Shown piece after piece: positions 8,665 to 17,551 of a stretch of DNA of 64,000 nt. The translations under genes were made by a program, and so were the position numbers. The stretch covers positions 6,749 to 70,748 of the forward strand of contig CAYXZW010000010.1 of assembly GCA_964469905.1 (NCBI GenBank). The letters run 5' to 3'. This DNA comes from MVRV01 sp964469905. GTDB lineage: Bacteria > Desulfobacterota > Syntrophia > Syntrophales > Smithellaceae. Positions within the stretch are counted from its first letter, which is position 1; each line of letters begins with the position of its first letter. Under the pieces are notes generated by a model. That model was not told where the DNA came from. It saw only the letters and a program-made list of their open reading frames with translations, and made no database searches.

Positions 8665-8937
8665 ATATCCAGGACAGATCTCGTCTTTTTACCAGCTGTT
8701 TGCTATCCGTTCTTTAAGAAAAGTATGTGCTCGGAATAGGGTGTTACACCTTTATAGGCCTTTGTTCAAAACTGCTTTATGTGATTTTTGACAATATTAT
8801 GTGATCAAGCCCAATTTTACTGCATTGCAATTATATGCCTTCTTCAAAAAAAGAATTCACGGATATCGAATTTCTTGATTTGGACAAAAGGCCATTTATT
8901 GTTGACCTTACAAGAGCAGACAAAAAACGGAGATACT

Positions 8938-9648
8938 ATGAGTCTGAAAATGCGCAAATCTGACTTTTGTAAAAAGATAATCCCTCTTCTTCCGATCATT
9001 CTCTTTTTTGCTTTTTCCATGCCGGCTCAGGGACAGCAACTCGCAGAGACAATCATTGAATTTGCCGCCTTTTTTGAAGTGGAAGGAGACCTTGGCCAGC
9101 CGGGTGTCTGGATAAAAAACCCGGAAAACTATTTAGTGCTGGAGTCACAAAAAGTCTTTGGAACCATTAAGCCCAATGGAGATTTCTATTACAATGATAC
9201 CGTGATGGGAGGAGAGGTGATCTTAAAAGGACATTTTAATTCAGATATGACGAATCTCGAATACATGACGGTATTATTTCATCAGCCAATGATCCGAAAG
9301 GAGTTTGAAAAGAAATCCTATTCATTTAAACTGGTAAATGTTCCGCTGAAGAAAAATGCATCAGCGACAGGGGGTATGGTGTCTAGCATCAGGCTTTTAG
9401 GGGATGAAGAATCAGTCCGCAGGGAGATTCAACAGTATGTGAGAGATGTTTCTGGGGAGTGGCAGTTTCCCAATGGAAAGAGCGCCCGGATAAAGCGCTG
9501 GCTTCCAGACAGTTATTTTATCGACAAACGGGTATTCGACCCCAATGTTCCCTTAGGGCCAGCAGGATTGGCAGCCGGATATAAGGTCCCCATCCTGAAA
9601 GTGGAAATCCGTCCTGTGCGTTCAAAGTCGGGAAAGGTAAAGGGCTAG
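8938..9648 (+). CDS. Secreted protein of unknown function
   Basis: 236-residue protein. The ATG at 8938 (MSLKMRKSDF) follows GGAGA and gives a proper signal peptide (KIIPLLPIILFFAFSMPAQG); a longer in-frame reading to 8788 has no ribosome site. The mature part looks like a soluble beta-rich domain with a possible ligand-binding beta-sandwich (EGDLGQPGVWIKN, KPNGDFYYNDTVMGGEV) and an alpha/beta tail. I do not recognise the family. It lies 273 bases after the AbfB-domain gene in the same direction, and both are bracketed by the two 35-bp palindromic elements, so a shared envelope role is possible but unproven. Confidence 0.7.
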   Translation: MSLKMRKSDFCKKIIPLLPIILFFAFSMPAQGQQLAETIIEFAAFFEVEGDLGQPGVWIKNPENYLVLESQKVFGTIKPNGDFYYNDTVMGGEVILKGHFNSDMTNLEYMTVLFHQPMIRKEFEKKSYSFKLVNVPLKKNASATGGMVSSIRLLGDEESVRREIQQYVRDVSGEWQFPNGKSARIKRWLPDSYFIDKRVFDPNVPLGPAGLAAGYKVPILKVEIRPVRSKSGKVKG

Positions 9649-10034
9649 TGGTCGGATTTTCACTATTGATATTTCAGGTTGATGATGTGTTAGCCAAGCG
9701 CTATTGCAATCTTACCGGTGGTTGGAAAATTTTTTTCAACAGCTTGTTGTTTTTCAATATGCCTGCACTGAACAAAACACCAATATCGACATAACTACTC
9801 AACTTCAAATGGCAATCTTCAGTACTCTTATCTCATCGATTGTATTTTTTTAGCAGATGTAACAGTAAAGGCTCGATTGGATGATTTTTGTCAAGTCAAG
9901 TATTTGTCCGAACAGATGAAATGACTATTTCATTTAACTGTGCGGCATACACCTTAAGAACACCTTAAGAATTGACTTACGAAAAGATTTCCATTAGCTT
10001 GGCACAGTAAATTTAATAAAAAGCGGATAACTTT
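9649..10034. other. Intergenic regulatory region upstream of the metallophosphoesterase gene
   Basis: 386 bases without a gene. It holds copy 2 of the 35-bp element (9914-9948), two CTTAAGAA boxes (9953-9960 and 9964-9971) and a possible promoter TTGACT (9972-9977), 17 bases, TAGCTT (9995-10000). The first 260 bases show nothing recognisable. Confidence 0.5.
9914..9948 (+). repeat. 35-bp palindromic upstream element, copy 2
   Basis: Same 35 bases as 7903-7937, including ATGAAAT-GACT-ATTTCAT, and again followed by CTTAAGAA and a promoter-like TTGACT 24 bases downstream. The shared order (palindrome, CTTAAGAA, -35 box) supports a regulatory role. Confidence 0.7.
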
Positions 10035-11159
10035 ATGGTGCTATTTCTTTTATCATTCTTGTTGCTTTATGGCGGAATTCATCTTTATGCTTTTGTCCGG
10101 GCTGATAACATATTTCATTTCCCCGCGGGAATAAGAATTCTTATCTTTATTCTCCTCATTATGTTGATATTTGCTCCGCTGTTCGTCCGAATTGCCGAGA
10201 GCCGTCATCTGGAATCACTGGCCCGCATTTTGGCTTATACCGGATATCTCTGGATGGCTTTTATTTTCCTGTTTTTCTGTCTGAGTGTAATTTTCGATGC
10301 CGGAAGATTCATCTGCAGATTTTTTCCCGCATCATTCGCCGATACTCCCTTAATTAGCATTACCTTCGGCCTGGCTGTCTTTATCTCCTTTGTCCTTGTT
10401 GCTTATGGATTCGTTGATGCACAGAAAATCAGAATTAAAAAGCTGGAAATAGCCACCGGACAAAACTTGCCCCATGGCGGGAAAATTCGTATTGTCCAGA
10501 TATCCGATGTTCATGTCGGACTGATCATCAAAGAAAAGCGTCTGCAAGCCCTTGTGGATAAAATAGCAGAAGCCAAACCTGATATATTGGTTTCCACGGG
10601 CGATTTGCTCGATGGAGAATTAAATAATGTACTGCCCCTGGCTGCATTTTTCGAACAGATTAAGCCCCCGTTTGGCAAATACGCCGTTACTGGCAATCAC
10701 GAATATTATGCCGGAATAGCGAGGTCTCTCGAGTTTACCAGACAGGCCGGCTTTGAAGTTCTCCTCGATCAAGGAAAAGAGGTAGCAGGAATAAATATTG
10801 TCGGCATTGATGATATTACCGGCCGCAGAGCAGTGATCGTCAACGAGAATTCCCGTTCGACAAAAACGATGCCGGCAATTAAAAATGATAAATTTGTCCT
10901 GCTTTTAAAACATCAACCCTATGTCAATAAATCGGATAATTTTAATTTGCAGCTCTCCGGTCACACTCACGATGGGCAGATTTTCCCCTTCCGGCTGATC
11001 ACCGCTTTATTTTTCCCTAACAATTACGGTTATTACGCCCTGGAGCAAAACAAGGCGATTTACGTCAGCAGAGGGGTCGGCACCTGGGGGCCACCGGTAC
11101 GCATATTTGCCCCGCCGGAAATTACCGTTATTGACCTGATCGGGAAAAAAGTTAATTGA
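10035..11159 (+). CDS. Membrane-anchored metallophosphoesterase (YkuE-like)
   Basis: 374-residue protein with four N-terminal hydrophobic segments (about residues 1-22, 34-53, 70-95 and 108-130) followed by a calcineurin-like phosphoesterase domain facing one side of the membrane. Metal-binding motifs are all present: ISDVHVG near 157, STGDLLDG near 187, VTGNHEYYAG near 217 and SGHTHDGQIFP near 310. Relatives hydrolyse phosphodiester or phosphomonoester bonds, including lipid pyrophosphates in envelope metabolism; the substrate here is unknown. The ATG at 10035 has only a weak site (GCGGATAA). The 35-bp element upstream is shared with the AbfB-domain gene, suggesting co-regulation. Confidence 0.88.
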   Translation: MVLFLLSFLLLYGGIHLYAFVRADNIFHFPAGIRILIFILLIMLIFAPLFVRIAESRHLESLARILAYTGYLWMAFIFLFFCLSVIFDAGRFICRFFPASFADTPLISITFGLAVFISFVLVAYGFVDAQKIRIKKLEIATGQNLPHGGKIRIVQISDVHVGLIIKEKRLQALVDKIAEAKPDILVSTGDLLDGELNNVLPLAAFFEQIKPPFGKYAVTGNHEYYAGIARSLEFTRQAGFEVLLDQGKEVAGINIVGIDDITGRRAVIVNENSRSTKTMPAIKNDKFVLLLKHQPYVNKSDNFNLQLSGHTHDGQIFPFRLITALFFPNNYGYYALEQNKAIYVSRGVGTWGPPVRIFAPPEITVIDLIGKKVN

Positions 11160-11170
11160 TCATTTTTGTT

Positions 11171-11200
11171 TATAATGATAAAAATGTAACAGATGATTCA
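11171..11200 (+). promoter_or_regulatory. -10 box and candidate operator for the tandem-TetR gene
   Basis: TATAAT at 11171-11176 is followed at 11189-11200 by ACAGATGATTCA. A near copy, ACAGGTGATTCA, lies at 12528-12539 just after the promoter of the next gene. Both would sit near +1, a normal place for a repressor site. No good -35 box is visible here. Confidence 0.4.
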
Positions 11201-11216
11201 CAAATGAGATAAATTT

Positions 11217-12476
11217 ATGCCCCGAAAAAAAAATGAAAATATCGGTCGGGTTTTAACAAAAAAAGGAACAGCGACCAGAGCATCGATCCTGGATGCGGCA
11301 CACGACGTCTTTCGCGATGCTGGTTATTACGCATCTTCCATTTCGGAAATAACGAGACGAGCCGGTGTTTCACTGGCTACGTTTTATCAATATTTTAAGA
11401 ACAAGGAACAGGTCTTTCAGGAGCTCAACGACCTTATTATCGAACGTTTTATCAGTAAGACGGAATCTCTTTCTCTGGATGGATATAATTTTGATGACCG
11501 CGTGAAAAAAATTCTTGCTCTTCTTTATGACCATACAAAAAACAATTTGGCGTTCCATCGAATATTGGGTGAATCCGAACTCATTGATCGTGTCACCCTG
11601 GCATATTATGAAACAATAGCGCGCTTTCTGCGCAATTTTTTGCGCAATGAAATTGCTGCCGGAAATATCCGCACTCTGGATACTAATATTATTGCTTATG
11701 GCCTGATTGGTATTTGCTATTTTAATTCATTTAAATGGGGTGACCCAAAGGAAGATTTAAACGAAGAAAAGACCATTGATTTAATGGCCGAATTGATAAT
11801 GAATGGCATTAGCGGTTCCGCTGAATGGAAGCGACAGCCTAACTGGCATATACTTGCTTTGCCTGAATCTCTACCGCTACGCGAAGAATTTGAAGAGCCT
11901 CTAACCAAAGGAGAAATAACGCGGCAGGCCATCTTGCTGGCAGCAGAAAAAGTGATTGGCCAGCATGGAATCAATCATGCCAGTATTTCTGAGATAACCC
12001 GTGAAGCTGGTGTTGCCTTGGGCACTTTTTATGTCCATTTTGCCAGCAAGGCGGAATTAGTTGAGGGTTATGTGAAGTTTGTCAACCGGAAAATGCGTTG
12101 CGAAATACAGCGCTCTACTGCCAATATATTAGATCGTCGTGATGCCGAAAGGGTAGGTGTTATAGTTTTTTTTAATTTTGTTTTGCGTCACCGAAAAGTT
12201 TATCGCATCATTCCCGAATTCGAAATGATAGATAAAGAAGTCTCTTTGTGGTACTATAAAAAAACATCCGAAGGCTATGTAAGCGGCCTCGAAAAAGCGA
12301 TGGAAAAAGGAGAGATTCGTCAATATCCGCCGCTCTTTTTGGCACATTCCCTGATGGGAATTACTCACTTTATTGCAATAAAATGGATTATTTGGGCGGC
12401 TAATCCCAATGCCGATTTGTCTCGCCTCGCCGCCGAAAACAACATAAATTTTATTCTCTGGGGCTTAAAAGCCTAA
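11217..12476 (+). CDS. Tandem TetR-family transcriptional regulator (two TetR units fused)
   Basis: 419 residues made of two complete TetR-like units. The first HTH is at about 20-65 (SEITRRAGVSLATFYQYF) and the second at about 235-280 (SEITREAGVALGTFYVHF), each followed by an alpha-helical ligand/dimer domain with similar ends (LMAELIMNGI; NINFILWGLKA). Normal TetR proteins are about 200 residues, so this is a head-to-tail fusion that could act as an intramolecular dimer. There is no frameshift between the halves. It is encoded directly upstream of an acyl-CoA metabolism and transport run, its likely target, and a shared 12-base candidate operator lies in both promoter regions. The ligand is probably an acyl-CoA or the free acid (inference). 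Confidence 0.9.
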   Translation: MPRKKNENIGRVLTKKGTATRASILDAAHDVFRDAGYYASSISEITRRAGVSLATFYQYFKNKEQVFQELNDLIIERFISKTESLSLDGYNFDDRVKKILALLYDHTKNNLAFHRILGESELIDRVTLAYYETIARFLRNFLRNEIAAGNIRTLDTNIIAYGLIGICYFNSFKWGDPKEDLNEEKTIDLMAELIMNGISGSAEWKRQPNWHILALPESLPLREEFEEPLTKGEITRQAILLAAEKVIGQHGINHASISEITREAGVALGTFYVHFASKAELVEGYVKFVNRKMRCEIQRSTANILDRRDAERVGVIVFFNFVLRHRKVYRIIPEFEMIDKEVSLWYYKKTSEGYVSGLEKAMEKGEIRQYPPLFLAHSLMGITHFIAIKWIIWAANPNADLSRLAAENNINFILWGLKA

Positions 12477-12492
12477 TACTGAAAAAATATTC

Positions 12493-12539
12493 TTGACAAG
12501 CAGTAGATTCTTTTGTTAGCATTTCTGACAGGTGATTCA
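12493..12539 (+). promoter_or_regulatory. Promoter and candidate TetR operator for the 12614-22187 unit
   Basis: TTGACA at 12493-12498, 17 bases, then TTAGCA at 12516-12521. ACAGGTGATTCA at 12528-12539 matches the site upstream of the TetR gene in 11 of 12 bases and lies within TCTGA-8 bases-TCAGA, an inverted repeat. Binding by the tandem TetR is inferred. Confidence 0.45.
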
Positions 12540-12613
12540 GATAACGTAATTAAGCTGGTCCAGTCGCCGCCGATTTTATTTTTGTCAATTCGATTAGAAA
12601 GGAGTTTCATTTT

Positions 12614-13513
12614 ATGCCTTTTTTTACAACAGATGACGGTGTCCGTTTGCATTACCAGGTCAGCGGTGAAGGCAAGGCCGTCGTACTGATTCATGGATTG
12701 ACGGCGAGCTCACTCTACTTTCAAAAGCAGATTCCAATTCTGTCTCAGCACTTTAAAGTCATCGCTCCGGATCTGCGCGGCCATGGGGAATCGGGAACAC
12801 GGGACGACCATCTGACGATCAAGAGACTGGCCATGGATTTAAAACAGCTTCTGGAAATATTGAATATATCAAAAGCCTCTTTCATTGGCTGGTCAATGGG
12901 AGCGCACGTAATTTTTGAATACATCAAAAATTATTCCTGTAAAGAAATAGAAAAGATCGTCATCATTGATATGACACCAAAGTTACTGAAATCTGTCGAC
13001 TGGAGTTTCGGGCTGCCCGGATTGTTCAGTAGAAAACAGGGCGATTTCGGCCATGAAGACAATCTTTATATGGTCTCCGTGATGCTGGATAATTGGGAGG
13101 CCTATGGCAAAGTTGTCGCACAACGTATTTTAAATAAATCATTATATAATGAAAAGATGGAATTCAATGCCGCCGCTGATTTCAAAGGGAAAGAGGATCT
13201 TCCGTGGCTTTATGAAGAGGCGAAAAAAAATAAAGCCTGTGTCATAGCAGCTTTCTGGATTGCCATGGCAATGCAGGATTATCGGCCTGTTTTACAAACC
13301 ATTGAAGCACCTTGTCTTCTGACCTATGGAATGGAAAGCAATTATTATCCACCTGAAAATTACGAATATATGCAAAAGCAAATACCCGATGCCAGAGTTG
13401 TTCCATTTGAGGGATGCGGCCATGCTTTGCATATTCAGGATCCGGAATTATTTAACAGCACTGTAATGAATTTTTTGCGGTTGTCAAGTTTTGCAAAAGG
13501 ACAACAAAAATAA
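12614..13513 (+). CDS. Alpha/beta hydrolase
   Basis: 299-residue soluble alpha/beta-hydrolase-fold protein. The oxyanion region is LIHGLTASS near residue 25, the nucleophile elbow GWSMG has Ser94, and the likely catalytic His is in GCGHALH near 275 with an acid before it. It resembles esterases, haloperoxidase-type and carboxylester or ring-cleavage-product hydrolases. The ATG follows AAAGGAG by nine bases. It is the first gene of a run with an enoyl-CoA hydratase, flavoprotein, acyl-CoA synthetase and importer, so it may release an acid from an ester or thioester for that pathway. The true substrate cannot be told from sequence. Confidence 0.88.
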   Translation: MPFFTTDDGVRLHYQVSGEGKAVVLIHGLTASSLYFQKQIPILSQHFKVIAPDLRGHGESGTRDDHLTIKRLAMDLKQLLEILNISKASFIGWSMGAHVIFEYIKNYSCKEIEKIVIIDMTPKLLKSVDWSFGLPGLFSRKQGDFGHEDNLYMVSVMLDNWEAYGKVVAQRILNKSLYNEKMEFNAAADFKGKEDLPWLYEEAKKNKACVIAAFWIAMAMQDYRPVLQTIEAPCLLTYGMESNYYPPENYEYMQKQIPDARVVPFEGCGHALHIQDPELFNSTVMNFLRLSSFAKGQQK

Positions 13514-13529
13514 AGTTAGGATGGGGAAA

Positions 13530-14381
13530 ATGAATAAAAAGTCATTTGTTCGGGTTCAGAAAAAGAAAGTTTTTAGAAATAATTATAAAAACTTGCTTGT
13601 CGAAAACAAGGGGGAAATCTGCCTGGTCTCTTTTAATCGTCCCGGAGACCGCAATTCTATTGATTCCCGGACAATAGATGAAGTGGCAGCCGTAATTGCC
13701 GCTCTGAAAAACACCGCAACGCGGGCGGTTATCTTTACCGGCAGCGGAAATGAATATTTTATCGGCGGCGCCGACGGCATTGTCATGATGCAATGCACTA
13801 CCCAGCAAGTCGGCGTATTTACCGCAAAACTGCAAAATCTCTATAATAAACTGGAAGCAAGTCCTTTGATTACCGTAGCAGCAATTAACGGGCTATGCTT
13901 TGGCGGCGGTTATGAATTTGCTCTGGCCTGCGATTTGCGCATCGCCAGCACGAAAGCCCGCATAGGGCTGCCGGAAGTTAAAGTAGGCTTAATTCCCGGC
14001 GCTGGCGGCACACAAAGATTACCCCGACTGGTTGGAATCGGCAAAGCAATGGATATGATCCTGACAGGGCGCATGTATAAAGGAGAAGAAGCAATGCAGC
14101 AGGGACTGGTTCATCAGGTAGCCTCACCGGAAACATTACTTGCCACAGCGGAAAAATATTTGCAGGATTTTATATTCCCCAATCCGCAATATGCATTGAG
14201 TCTGGCAAAAAAAGCTGTTTATGCCTCACATAAAGGGTCTTTCGCCGCAGGCCTGAAGGCAGAAAATAATGAATTTAAAAAATGTTTGAAACAAGACTAT
14301 TTTGTAAAGCTGATGTGTAAACAAATTAAAGAAGGTGTTTTGAAAACAACTGCGAAGTTGCCGGGTTGGGTTTATAAATAG
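13530..14381 (+). CDS. Enoyl-CoA hydratase/isomerase family protein
   Basis: 283-residue crotonase. Motifs include FNRPGDRNSID near 35, the oxyanion loop YFIGGADGIVMM near 72, GLCFGGGYEFALACDLRIA near 120, and GLPEVKVGLIPGAGGTQRL with the first catalytic Glu. The second catalytic position reads KAMDMILTG, so Asp replaces the usual Glu. The ATG at 13530 is preferred to in-frame starts at 13491 and 13521, which would lie in or touch the upstream gene; the ribosome site is GGATGGGG, rather close. Gene order (hydrolase, hydratase, flavoprotein, synthetase) suggests one catabolic pathway for an organic acid. Confidence 0.88.
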   Translation: MNKKSFVRVQKKKVFRNNYKNLLVENKGEICLVSFNRPGDRNSIDSRTIDEVAAVIAALKNTATRAVIFTGSGNEYFIGGADGIVMMQCTTQQVGVFTAKLQNLYNKLEASPLITVAAINGLCFGGGYEFALACDLRIASTKARIGLPEVKVGLIPGAGGTQRLPRLVGIGKAMDMILTGRMYKGEEAMQQGLVHQVASPETLLATAEKYLQDFIFPNPQYALSLAKKAVYASHKGSFAAGLKAENNEFKKCLKQDYFVKLMCKQIKEGVLKTTAKLPGWVYK

Positions 14382-14395
14382 AAAGGGGGATTCCT

Positions 14396-14968
14396 ATGAA
14401 GGTTATTGGAATTGCCGGTAGTCCGAGAGAGAACAGTAATTCTCGTTATTATCTTGAGTGTGCCCTGGAAGAAATAGCGCAAGAGGGTATCGAAACGGAA
14501 TTGATTGCCTTGCGCGATAAGAGAATTGAGCCCTGCTCGGCTTGTTATGATTGCCGTGAAGTCCGCGAGTGTTCCATCAATGATGATTTCGGCGAGATTT
14601 TCGACAAGATGCTGTCGGCCCAGGGCATTGTTCTCAGTACTCCAGTATATGTAAGCTCGATTACTGCTCCTCTGATGTCCGTTCTGCACCGTTCGGCGTT
14701 TGTCGCTCACTGGGGCGGAAAAATGTTGATGGGCAAAGTCGGTGGTCCCATAACAGTCGCCCAGCGCGCGGGTCAGAACATGGCCCTCTCCCATATGCTG
14801 ATGTGGTATTTTTTTAACGGCATGACCGTTCCCGGCTCCATATACTGGAATGTTTGTGTTGCCGGCACCCGCGGGGCAAGGGATCCGGAAAAAGACGAAA
14901 TAGGCATCCAGACAATTAAAGCCTTCGGGAAAAACATGTCGGGTATCATGAAGAAACTTTTTGTTTAG
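14396..14968 (+). CDS. Iron-sulfur flavoprotein (NADPH-dependent FMN reductase fold)
   Basis: 190-residue flavodoxin-like protein. The N-terminus KVIGIAGSPRENSNS is the FMN phosphate loop. Residues 48-60 contain C-x2-C-x2-C-x5-C (CSACYDCREVREC), the compact cluster motif of archaeal and clostridial iron-sulfur flavoproteins, which bind [4Fe-4S] next to FMN and take electrons from ferredoxin. STPVYVSSITAPLM near 80-95 is typical of the fold. It starts 14 bases after the enoyl-CoA hydratase gene with a site AAAGGGGG, so it belongs to the same transcript. A role as a low-potential electron carrier in the pathway is inferred. Confidence 0.88.
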   Translation: MKVIGIAGSPRENSNSRYYLECALEEIAQEGIETELIALRDKRIEPCSACYDCREVRECSINDDFGEIFDKMLSAQGIVLSTPVYVSSITAPLMSVLHRSAFVAHWGGKMLMGKVGGPITVAQRAGQNMALSHMLMWYFFNGMTVPGSIYWNVCVAGTRGARDPEKDEIGIQTIKAFGKNMSGIMKKLFV

Positions 14969-14994
14969 ATTTTGTTTGAATAAGGAGAACAGCT

Positions 14995-16524
14995 ATGCAA
15001 ATGCAGCCGGAAGGTATTGGATCATGGCTAAAATACCGGGAGATAGAAACACCCGATAAAGAAGCTTTAGTGTCCGACGGGAAAAGATTCAGTTACAAGC
15101 AACTTAATCAGCGAGTTAATCAGCTCTCGGGGGCAATGCAGTCCTTGGGCATTAAATATGGCGATCGCATAGCGGTACTTTCTTATAATTGCAATGAATT
15201 TGCCGAAATCATTATGGCCGCAGCAAAACTGGGCCTTATTCTTGTACCTTTAAACTGGCGTTTGACCCCCGTTGAACTTACATTTATTTTGTCAGACAGC
15301 GGAGCACAAACATTATTTTACGACGCCTCATTTGCGGCAGCAGCCGAAGAGCTGAAAAAAAATACCGGATTGAATAATTTAATTTCACTGTATGGAAAAT
15401 CCGCATTACAAGGATCTCTGACTTATGATGATTTTATAGAGGGCAAACCTGTAACCGAGCCATCCCCTTCTTCGCCGGTCGGCCTGGAGACTCCTCATAT
15501 AATTATGTATACTGCCGGGACTACAGGCAAGCCAAAGGGAGCGGTCTTGACTCAAGGAGCCAGCTTCTGGAACGCCGTCAATTGCATCTCAGCCATGAGT
15601 ATCACTGCCGATGACCGCGATTTAAATGTTTTACCCATGTTCCATATTGGCGGCATCGGGCTATTTACTTTGCCTGTTTTTTATATGGGCGGCACAGTTC
15701 TTCTTTTACGCACATTCGATCCGGCGAAGGCACTGAATATAATCAAAAAAGAAAAGGTCTCCATTTTCTTTGGAGTGCCTGCAATATTCCTCTTTCTCGC
15801 CAATCAGCCTGATTTTCAGTGCATGAAAGATGTCCGTGTTGTTATGTGTGGGGGAGCGCCCTTGCCGGTAAGCTTGATTAAGTTATACGAAGAAAACGGG
15901 TTGCGACTGCTTCAGGGTTTTGGGATGAGTGAAGCCGCACCGAGTATTGCCATATTAGACAAGGATATGTACCTCCAGAAGGCCGGTTCCATCGGTCGCC
16001 GCCTGATGCATCTGGAAACGAGAGTCGTGGATGAAGATATGAAAGATGTGCCGCCGGGAGAAATCGGCGAGCTGATTATGCGCGGACCAAATGTTATGAT
16101 CGGCTACTGGAATCGCCCCGAAGCAACTGAAGAAGCTTTCCGCGGCGGCTGGTTTCACTCGGGCGATCTGGCGCGGCGGGAAGAAGATGGCAGTTTGTAT
16201 ATAGTTGACCGTTCGAAAGATATGTACATTTCCGGCGGAGAAAATGTCTATCCGGCAGAAGTGGAAAACGCCATTTATGAAATTCCCGAAATCGGAGAAG
16301 CAGCGGTTATTGGAATACCTGACCAGAAGTGGGGCGAAGTCGGAAAAGCGATAGTTACTGTAAAGCCGGATAAAAAATTGACGGAAGAACAAATTATATC
16401 TCATTTAAAGGGCTGTCTGGCAAAATTTAAAGTTCCGGCCAGCGTTGATTTTGTTGATGTATTACCCCGTAATGCAATGGGCAAGGTACTGAAAAATACG
16501 TTGCGGGAGAAATATACGAAATAG
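14995..16524 (+). CDS. AMP-forming acyl-CoA synthetase
   Basis: 509-residue ANL-superfamily ligase. P-loop IIMYTAGTTGKPKGAVL near residue 170, the conserved QGFGMSEAAPS near 305, the hinge WFHSGDLARREEDG near 385, SGGENVYPAEVENAI near 420 and the C-terminal PRNAMGKVLKNTLREKY with the catalytic Lys are all intact. Length and motifs suit fatty-acid or aromatic-acid CoA ligases. The ATG at 14995 follows AAGGAGA; a second ATG two codons later is possible. It lies 26 bases after the flavoprotein gene. Together with the importer downstream it would trap the imported acid as a CoA ester. Differs in sequence from the ligase at 3543-5243. Confidence 0.93.
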   Translation: MQMQPEGIGSWLKYREIETPDKEALVSDGKRFSYKQLNQRVNQLSGAMQSLGIKYGDRIAVLSYNCNEFAEIIMAAAKLGLILVPLNWRLTPVELTFILSDSGAQTLFYDASFAAAAEELKKNTGLNNLISLYGKSALQGSLTYDDFIEGKPVTEPSPSSPVGLETPHIIMYTAGTTGKPKGAVLTQGASFWNAVNCISAMSITADDRDLNVLPMFHIGGIGLFTLPVFYMGGTVLLLRTFDPAKALNIIKKEKVSIFFGVPAIFLFLANQPDFQCMKDVRVVMCGGAPLPVSLIKLYEENGLRLLQGFGMSEAAPSIAILDKDMYLQKAGSIGRRLMHLETRVVDEDMKDVPPGEIGELIMRGPNVMIGYWNRPEATEEAFRGGWFHSGDLARREEDGSLYIVDRSKDMYISGGENVYPAEVENAIYEIPEIGEAAVIGIPDQKWGEVGKAIVTVKPDKKLTEEQIISHLKGCLAKFKVPASVDFVDVLPRNAMGKVLKNTLREKYTK

Positions 16525-16604
16525 GAAGTATCTTTTTGTTGATTTGGCGCAGGTGGCTTAATTGAAATTAGGTTCATGTTTGGTTATTATTGAGGAGTCT
16601 GGTC

Positions 16605-17417
16605 TTGTCTAATATCACTATTAATGGCGTCAGTATCTATTATGAACTAAAAGGCAAACAAGAGGAAAAGGAAGCTGTTGTTTTTTTAAACGGTATAATG
16701 AGTTCTGTGAGTAGTTGGGTACTGCAAGTGCCGATTTTTGAAAAAGCCGGTTACAAAACTTTACTGCACGATTTCCGCGGGCAGTTATTATCCGCCAAAC
16801 CGGTCGAATTATACACATTCTCGCAACATGCCATTGATCTGAAAGAGCTTTTGATACAATTGGGCATTGAAAGGATTCATATCATCAGCACTTCCTACGG
16901 TGCTTTGGTGGGTATGCGCTTTGTGCTTGATTTTCCCGATTATGTTAAGAGCATTGCTATGATTGACGCTATATCGGAGCTTGATTCAACCTTTCAACGG
17001 ATTGCCAATGCCTGGCTGGAAACATTAAAAGAAGGAGATATGGCTAAACTTTTCCGCGCAGCCGTTCCCACAATTTACAGTAATTTCTTTTTGGAAAAGA
17101 ATGGAAAATCACTGCAAGAGAGAGAAGCAATGATGAGCAAGGTACCCGGAGATTTTATCGAATCCTTAGGACGGCTGATTAATAATACCTTAAAGAATAC
17201 CAAAATCACGGCTGAATTGAGCAATATTAAATGTCCCGTATTACTTATGGTGGGTGAATATGACCAGCTCACGCCGCTTAAATTTTCGCAATTGATTCAA
17301 AAGCAGATTCCTCATGCCGAATTCGTTATCGTGCCGGAATGCGGCCATGCGACAATATATGAAAAGCCGGATGTCGTAAACTCAATGACTCTGGGATTCA
17401 TTAGCAAATATACATAA
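16605..17417 (+). CDS. Alpha/beta hydrolase (TTG start)
   Basis: 270-residue alpha/beta hydrolase. The start is taken as TTG at 16605 because GAGGAG lies six bases upstream; a TTG at 16590 would place that ribosome site inside the gene. Motifs: FLNGIMSSVSSW near 25, nucleophile region ISTSYGALVG near 92, where the residue two before the Ser nucleophile is Ser rather than the usual Gly, and the His region PECGHATIYEKP near 240. It differs from the hydrolase at 12614 and may act on another ester or a thioester of the same pathway. It lies 80 bases after the synthetase gene and 134 bases before the binding-protein gene. Confidence 0.85.
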   Translation: MSNITINGVSIYYELKGKQEEKEAVVFLNGIMSSVSSWVLQVPIFEKAGYKTLLHDFRGQLLSAKPVELYTFSQHAIDLKELLIQLGIERIHIISTSYGALVGMRFVLDFPDYVKSIAMIDAISELDSTFQRIANAWLETLKEGDMAKLFRAAVPTIYSNFFLEKNGKSLQEREAMMSKVPGDFIESLGRLINNTLKNTKITAELSNIKCPVLLMVGEYDQLTPLKFSQLIQKQIPHAEFVIVPECGHATIYEKPDVVNSMTLGFISKYT

Positions 17418-17551
17418 AAATAAATGGCCTTTGGCGAGTTGATTTAAGCAGAAAAATATTGCCGGGCATATGATTCTGAAATCATTGTAAATTTAGTTAA
17501 TATTGTTTAGTTACTTTTAACGGTTGTTTTAAAAATTCAGGAGGAACTATA

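Noticed and set aside
7903..9948. The two 35-base copies as ends of a 2-kb mobile element carrying two secreted-protein genes
   Set aside because: They are direct, lie at matching distances before promoters, and no transposase is present; a regulatory role is more likely, though not proven.
13491..13529. Upstream start of the second enoyl-CoA hydratase gene
   Set aside because: It would overlap the hydrolase gene and add a short Lys-rich tail absent from the family; the start at 13530 is preferred.
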